NCBI GenBank assembly: GCA_963718685.1
Contig: OY970356.1
Coordinates: 682,001-746,000 of the forward strand
Length of the DNA stretch: 64,000 nucleotides
Reading direction: 5' to 3'
Source: CAVQWH01 sp963718685
GTDB lineage: Bacteria; Patescibacteriota; Saccharimonadia; Saccharimonadales; Saccharimonadaceae
The position numbers and the translations under genes are program-made. This document shows, in pieces, positions 61,815-64,000 of the stretch; position 1 is the stretch's first letter, and every line of letters starts with the position of its first letter. A model generated the notes under the pieces. That model saw only the letters and a program-made list of their open reading frames with translations. It made no database searches and was not told the DNA's origin.

Positions 61815-62162
61815 ATGTTAAGCCACCGCTATCGATTTCATGGGCACCGTAGTTTGCACTATGTATATCAACACGGTGAACGGTACCAAACCAAAGCCCT
61901 GACCTTGCGTTATGTTAAAAACACTCGCCGCGTTCATTCCAGATACGCGGTTATTATCAGCAAAAAAGTCTTGAAACTGGCCGTTAAGCGCAACCGTTTG
62001 CGCCGCAGAATCTATGAAATCATTCGCCAGCATCAAGACGCTCTGCCGCAGGGCTACGATGTAGCCATTTCAGTTTTTAGTAGTGAGCTGCTTGAGCTGC
62101 CGCATGTCGAATTAACCAAGCAGCTGGAAAAACTTTTCAAACAAGGCGGCTTAGTAAAATAA
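61815..62162 (+). CDS. rnpA: Ribonuclease P protein component
   Basis: 115 residues. The RNR-like motif lies in KLAVKRNRLRRRIYEIIR, the conserved family signature, and the protein is basic. It assists RNase P RNA in trimming tRNA 5' ends. The ATG lies 7 nt after TGGCATACT, an extended -10-like box, giving a separate leaderless start. Confidence 0.95.
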   Translation: MLSHRYRFHGHRSLHYVYQHGERYQTKALTLRYVKNTRRVHSRYAVIISKKVLKLAVKRNRLRRRIYEIIRQHQDALPQGYDVAISVFSSELLELPHVELTKQLEKLFKQGGLVK

Positions 62163-62215
62163 AGCCTCTAACCTATGTTATGCTAGTACGTAATACAGGG
62201 AGAGGTTAGTATTCA

Positions 62216-63154
62216 ATGAATATATTTGAAATCTTAGTAATGCAGCCAATTTTCAACATCTTGGCCGGCATTTACGCGATTCTGCCAGGCCATGATTTTG
62301 GAATCAGCTTAATAATCTTTACGATTCTAGTTCGCCTAGCTATGTGGCCTTTGGTTAAAAAACAGTTGCATCAGACCAAACTGATGCGCCAGGTTCAGCC
62401 TGAGCTGAAAAAGATCAAAGCCCGCACCAAAGGCAACAAACAGCTTGAAACCAAGCTGATGATGGAGCTTTATCGCGAAAGAGGCGTCAAACCCTTTAGC
62501 TCAATCGGTTTGCTAATTTTGCAGCTGCCGATTTTCATCGCCTTATTCCAGGTAATCCGCATCATCACCCAGCATCGCGATCAAATCCATCATTTTACCT
62601 ACAGTTTTGTGGCTTCTCTTGGTCCTATTAAAGACGTCATAGCCCACCCCAATCAATTCAACGAAAAGCTATTTGGCGTAGTGAACTTGACCCAGCCCGG
62701 CATTGGTGCCAAAGGTGTTTACATCCCGGCAATAATTTTGGCTTTGGTTGCCGCTGTTTTCCAGTTTATTCAGTCAAAACAGCTTGCTCCGAAACCAGAC
62801 TCTAATAAGCGCCTGCGCGATATTTTAAAGGCTTCTGCCACCGGCAGTGGGCAAGTCGACCAAAGCGAAATCAGCACCATTATGAGCAGCCGCATGGCGC
62901 TATTTATGCCAATCATGTTGCTTTTTATCGCCGTCTATCTGCCCGCCGCCCTGGTACTTTACTATGCCACTTCCAGCATAGTGGCGGTTATCCAGCAGCG
63001 CGCCGTATTGTCGCAAGACGAACAAGAACTGGTAAGTTTAGCCGATAAAAAATCTTCTACCACCAGCAAGCGCGAATCGGCTGCGCAAGAAGCTACGGTG
63101 GTAACACAACCAAAAACCTCCAAACCAAAACGTAAAAAGCGTAAACGGAGGTGA
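62216..63154 (+). CDS. yidC: Membrane protein insertase YidC/OxaA
   Basis: 312 residues with five hydrophobic helices. The insertase groove is visible: the conserved Arg in TILVRLAMWPL, then the cytosolic hairpin KQLHQTKLMRQVQPELKKIKA, and the PIFIALFQVIR helix. A Lys/Arg-rich tail binds the ribosome. It has a Gram-positive-type short N-terminus. GGGAGAGG precedes the ATG. The yidD gene usually found before it is absent. Confidence 0.95.
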   Translation: MNIFEILVMQPIFNILAGIYAILPGHDFGISLIIFTILVRLAMWPLVKKQLHQTKLMRQVQPELKKIKARTKGNKQLETKLMMELYRERGVKPFSSIGLLILQLPIFIALFQVIRIITQHRDQIHHFTYSFVASLGPIKDVIAHPNQFNEKLFGVVNLTQPGIGAKGVYIPAIILALVAAVFQFIQSKQLAPKPDSNKRLRDILKASATGSGQVDQSEISTIMSSRMALFMPIMLLFIAVYLPAALVLYYATSSIVAVIQQRAVLSQDEQELVSLADKKSSTTSKRESAAQEATVVTQPKTSKPKRKKRKRR

Positions 63155-63157
63155 AAC

Positions 63158-63643
63158 ATGAACCAAGAAGAATCAATACGATTTGCAAAGAAATATCTTG
63201 AAGATTTGCTATCGTTTTTTGGCCTGAATATTGACGTAAGCGCCAGCCAGGACGACGAAGTTATTGAGCTGAACGTGCCCTCAACCAGACTGAATGGCTT
63301 TTTAATCGGCCAGCGCGGCGAAACCTTACGCAGCTTGCAGTTCCTGGTTTCTACCACCTTAAAGAACCGCGAAGCAGAGATTAACCGCGTCAACATAGAC
63401 ATCGCTAACTACAAACAACAGCGCGCCGAAAGACTGACCGAGCGCGTACAAGAGTGGGCTAAAGAAGCCATAGACAGCGGTCAAGATAAAGTCCTTGTCT
63501 CAATGAATGCCGCCGATCGCCGCGTTGTCCACAAAGCAATTACAGAATACGACCAGCTAGAGACTGTTTCCGAAGGCGAAGGCCGCGACAGGCATGTAGT
63601 TATTAAGCTTAAGAAAACCGAAGACAACACTGACGAAAAATAA
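63158..63643 (+). CDS. Jag/KhpB-like KH-R3H RNA-binding protein
   Basis: 161 residues. A KH-like domain with the FLIGQRGETLRSLQ GxxG loop (about residues 48-61) is followed by an R3H domain (from about residue 115: RRVVHKAITEYD). The N-terminal Jag_N domain is absent. KhpB proteins bind mRNA and influence cell elongation in Firmicutes. It starts 3 nt after yidC, and GGAGG precedes the ATG. Confidence 0.9.
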   Translation: MNQEESIRFAKKYLEDLLSFFGLNIDVSASQDDEVIELNVPSTRLNGFLIGQRGETLRSLQFLVSTTLKNREAEINRVNIDIANYKQQRAERLTERVQEWAKEAIDSGQDKVLVSMNAADRRVVHKAITEYDQLETVSEGEGRDRHVVIKLKKTEDNTDEK

Positions 63644-63646
63644 ATC

Positions 63647-64000
63647 ATGCCCAAAAAGCAGCCCCAATCCAAAAAACCACTTTTTTTGAGGATAATATCC
63701 CATAAGTATTTCTTCTGGGCCGTAATAGCCCTTTTTATTTTTCAGGCGCTTTGGATTGCTTTTTCGGCATATTACCCGATGTTGTTTGACGAACAGTACC
63801 ACGTTAACGTTACAGCTATTTACGCGCAGCATCTTACGCCCTTTATAGCCCATCAGCCGCCAGAGGCGGGGCTGTATGGCGACATTACCCGCAACAGCTC
63901 ATATCTCTTCCAATATTTAATGAGCTTTCCATATCGTCTCGCCAGCGTCTTTACTAGCAGCCTGGTGGCTCACATAATCGTGCTACGCGTTATTTGCGTA
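63647..64000 (+). CDS. GT-C glycosyltransferase-like membrane protein (3' end outside window)
   Basis: The first 118 residues are visible. A basic N-terminus precedes a TM helix (YFFWAVIALFIFQALWIAF), then the loop MLFDEQYHVNVTAIYAQ with a conserved-looking Asp-Glu pair, as in the first loop of GT-C mannosyltransferases, then a long extracytoplasmic loop and the start of another TM helix. It probably transfers sugars from a lipid carrier. The family assignment is tentative because most of the gene is missing. Confidence 0.55.
   Translation, partial: MPKKQPQSKKPLFLRIISHKYFFWAVIALFIFQALWIAFSAYYPMLFDEQYHVNVTAIYAQHLTPFIAHQPPEAGLYGDITRNSSYLFQYLMSFPYRLASVFTSSLVAHIIVLRVICV

Overview
The window looks like a chromosome segment of a Candidatus Saccharibacteria (TM7) / Patescibacteria genome. 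This is inferred from gene content, not from a marker phylogeny. It carries a compact, mostly single-copy housekeeping set in standard-code ORFs (TGA behaves as a stop, which argues against Gracilibacteria and Absconditabacteria). It also carries short divergent versions of universal proteins, many very short intergenic gaps, and a PrgI / VirB4 / VirB6 / VirB2-like secretion locus with cell-wall hydrolases of the type seen in these epibiotic bacteria. There are few biosynthetic genes and no transposase, integrase, prophage or CRISPR array.

Layout. 1-10.3 kb (minus strand): a P-loop kinase fragment, rpoD, dnaG, a YjbR-like gene, orn, msrB, mscL, argS, pyrG and an MFS transporter. 10.4-17.8 kb: tRNA-Ser(CGA), tRNA-Arg(GCG), tRNA-Ser(GCT) and tRNA-Ser(GGA), interleaved with a ROK kinase, a dCMP deaminase, a type IV pilin, a SemiSWEET-like protein, membrane proteins and an ABC exporter. 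17.9-21.7 kb (plus): a MacB-type exporter and a prepilin-like protein with RCC1-type repeats. 21.7-35.6 kb: sugar-phosphate enzymes, groEL-groES under a CIRCE operator, phosphomannomutase, a MurE-like ligase, tsaD, valS, a HIT protein and an orphan leuB. 35.8-37.2 kb: tRNA-Ser(UGA), comF and hsp20. 37.3-57.6 kb: a type-IV-secretion-like island of eight tandem VirB2/TrbC-like genes, VirB6, PrgI, a VirB4 split over two genes, a membrane protein apparently frameshifted from a VanY peptidase, and a 915-residue protein with five wall-active domains. 57.6-64 kb: the replication-origin neighbourhood, with recF, dnaN and dnaA on the minus strand and rpmH, rnpA, yidC, jag and a glycosyltransferase-like membrane protein on the plus strand. 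DnaA-box-like sites lie on both sides of dnaA.

How it works together. The island encodes a membrane-spanning conjugation-like machine (pilin-like subunits, channel, ATPase) plus enzymes able to open peptidoglycan. This fits a cell that lives attached to a host bacterium, and the type IV pilin and RCC1 prepilin could add adhesion. That role is inferred.

Two observations stand out. First, four of the five tRNA genes are followed by strings of small non-coding units. Each unit carries a hairpin terminator, an inverted T-arm box, conserved stem-loops with compensatory changes and, in most cases, a copy of the neighbouring tRNA's own 3' end including CCA. They look like tRNA-templated mobile or structured elements that I cannot match to a known family. 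Second, about a dozen genes begin 6-8 nt after an extended -10 box (TGnTATAAT-like) with no room for a ribosome binding site, which points to widespread leaderless transcription.
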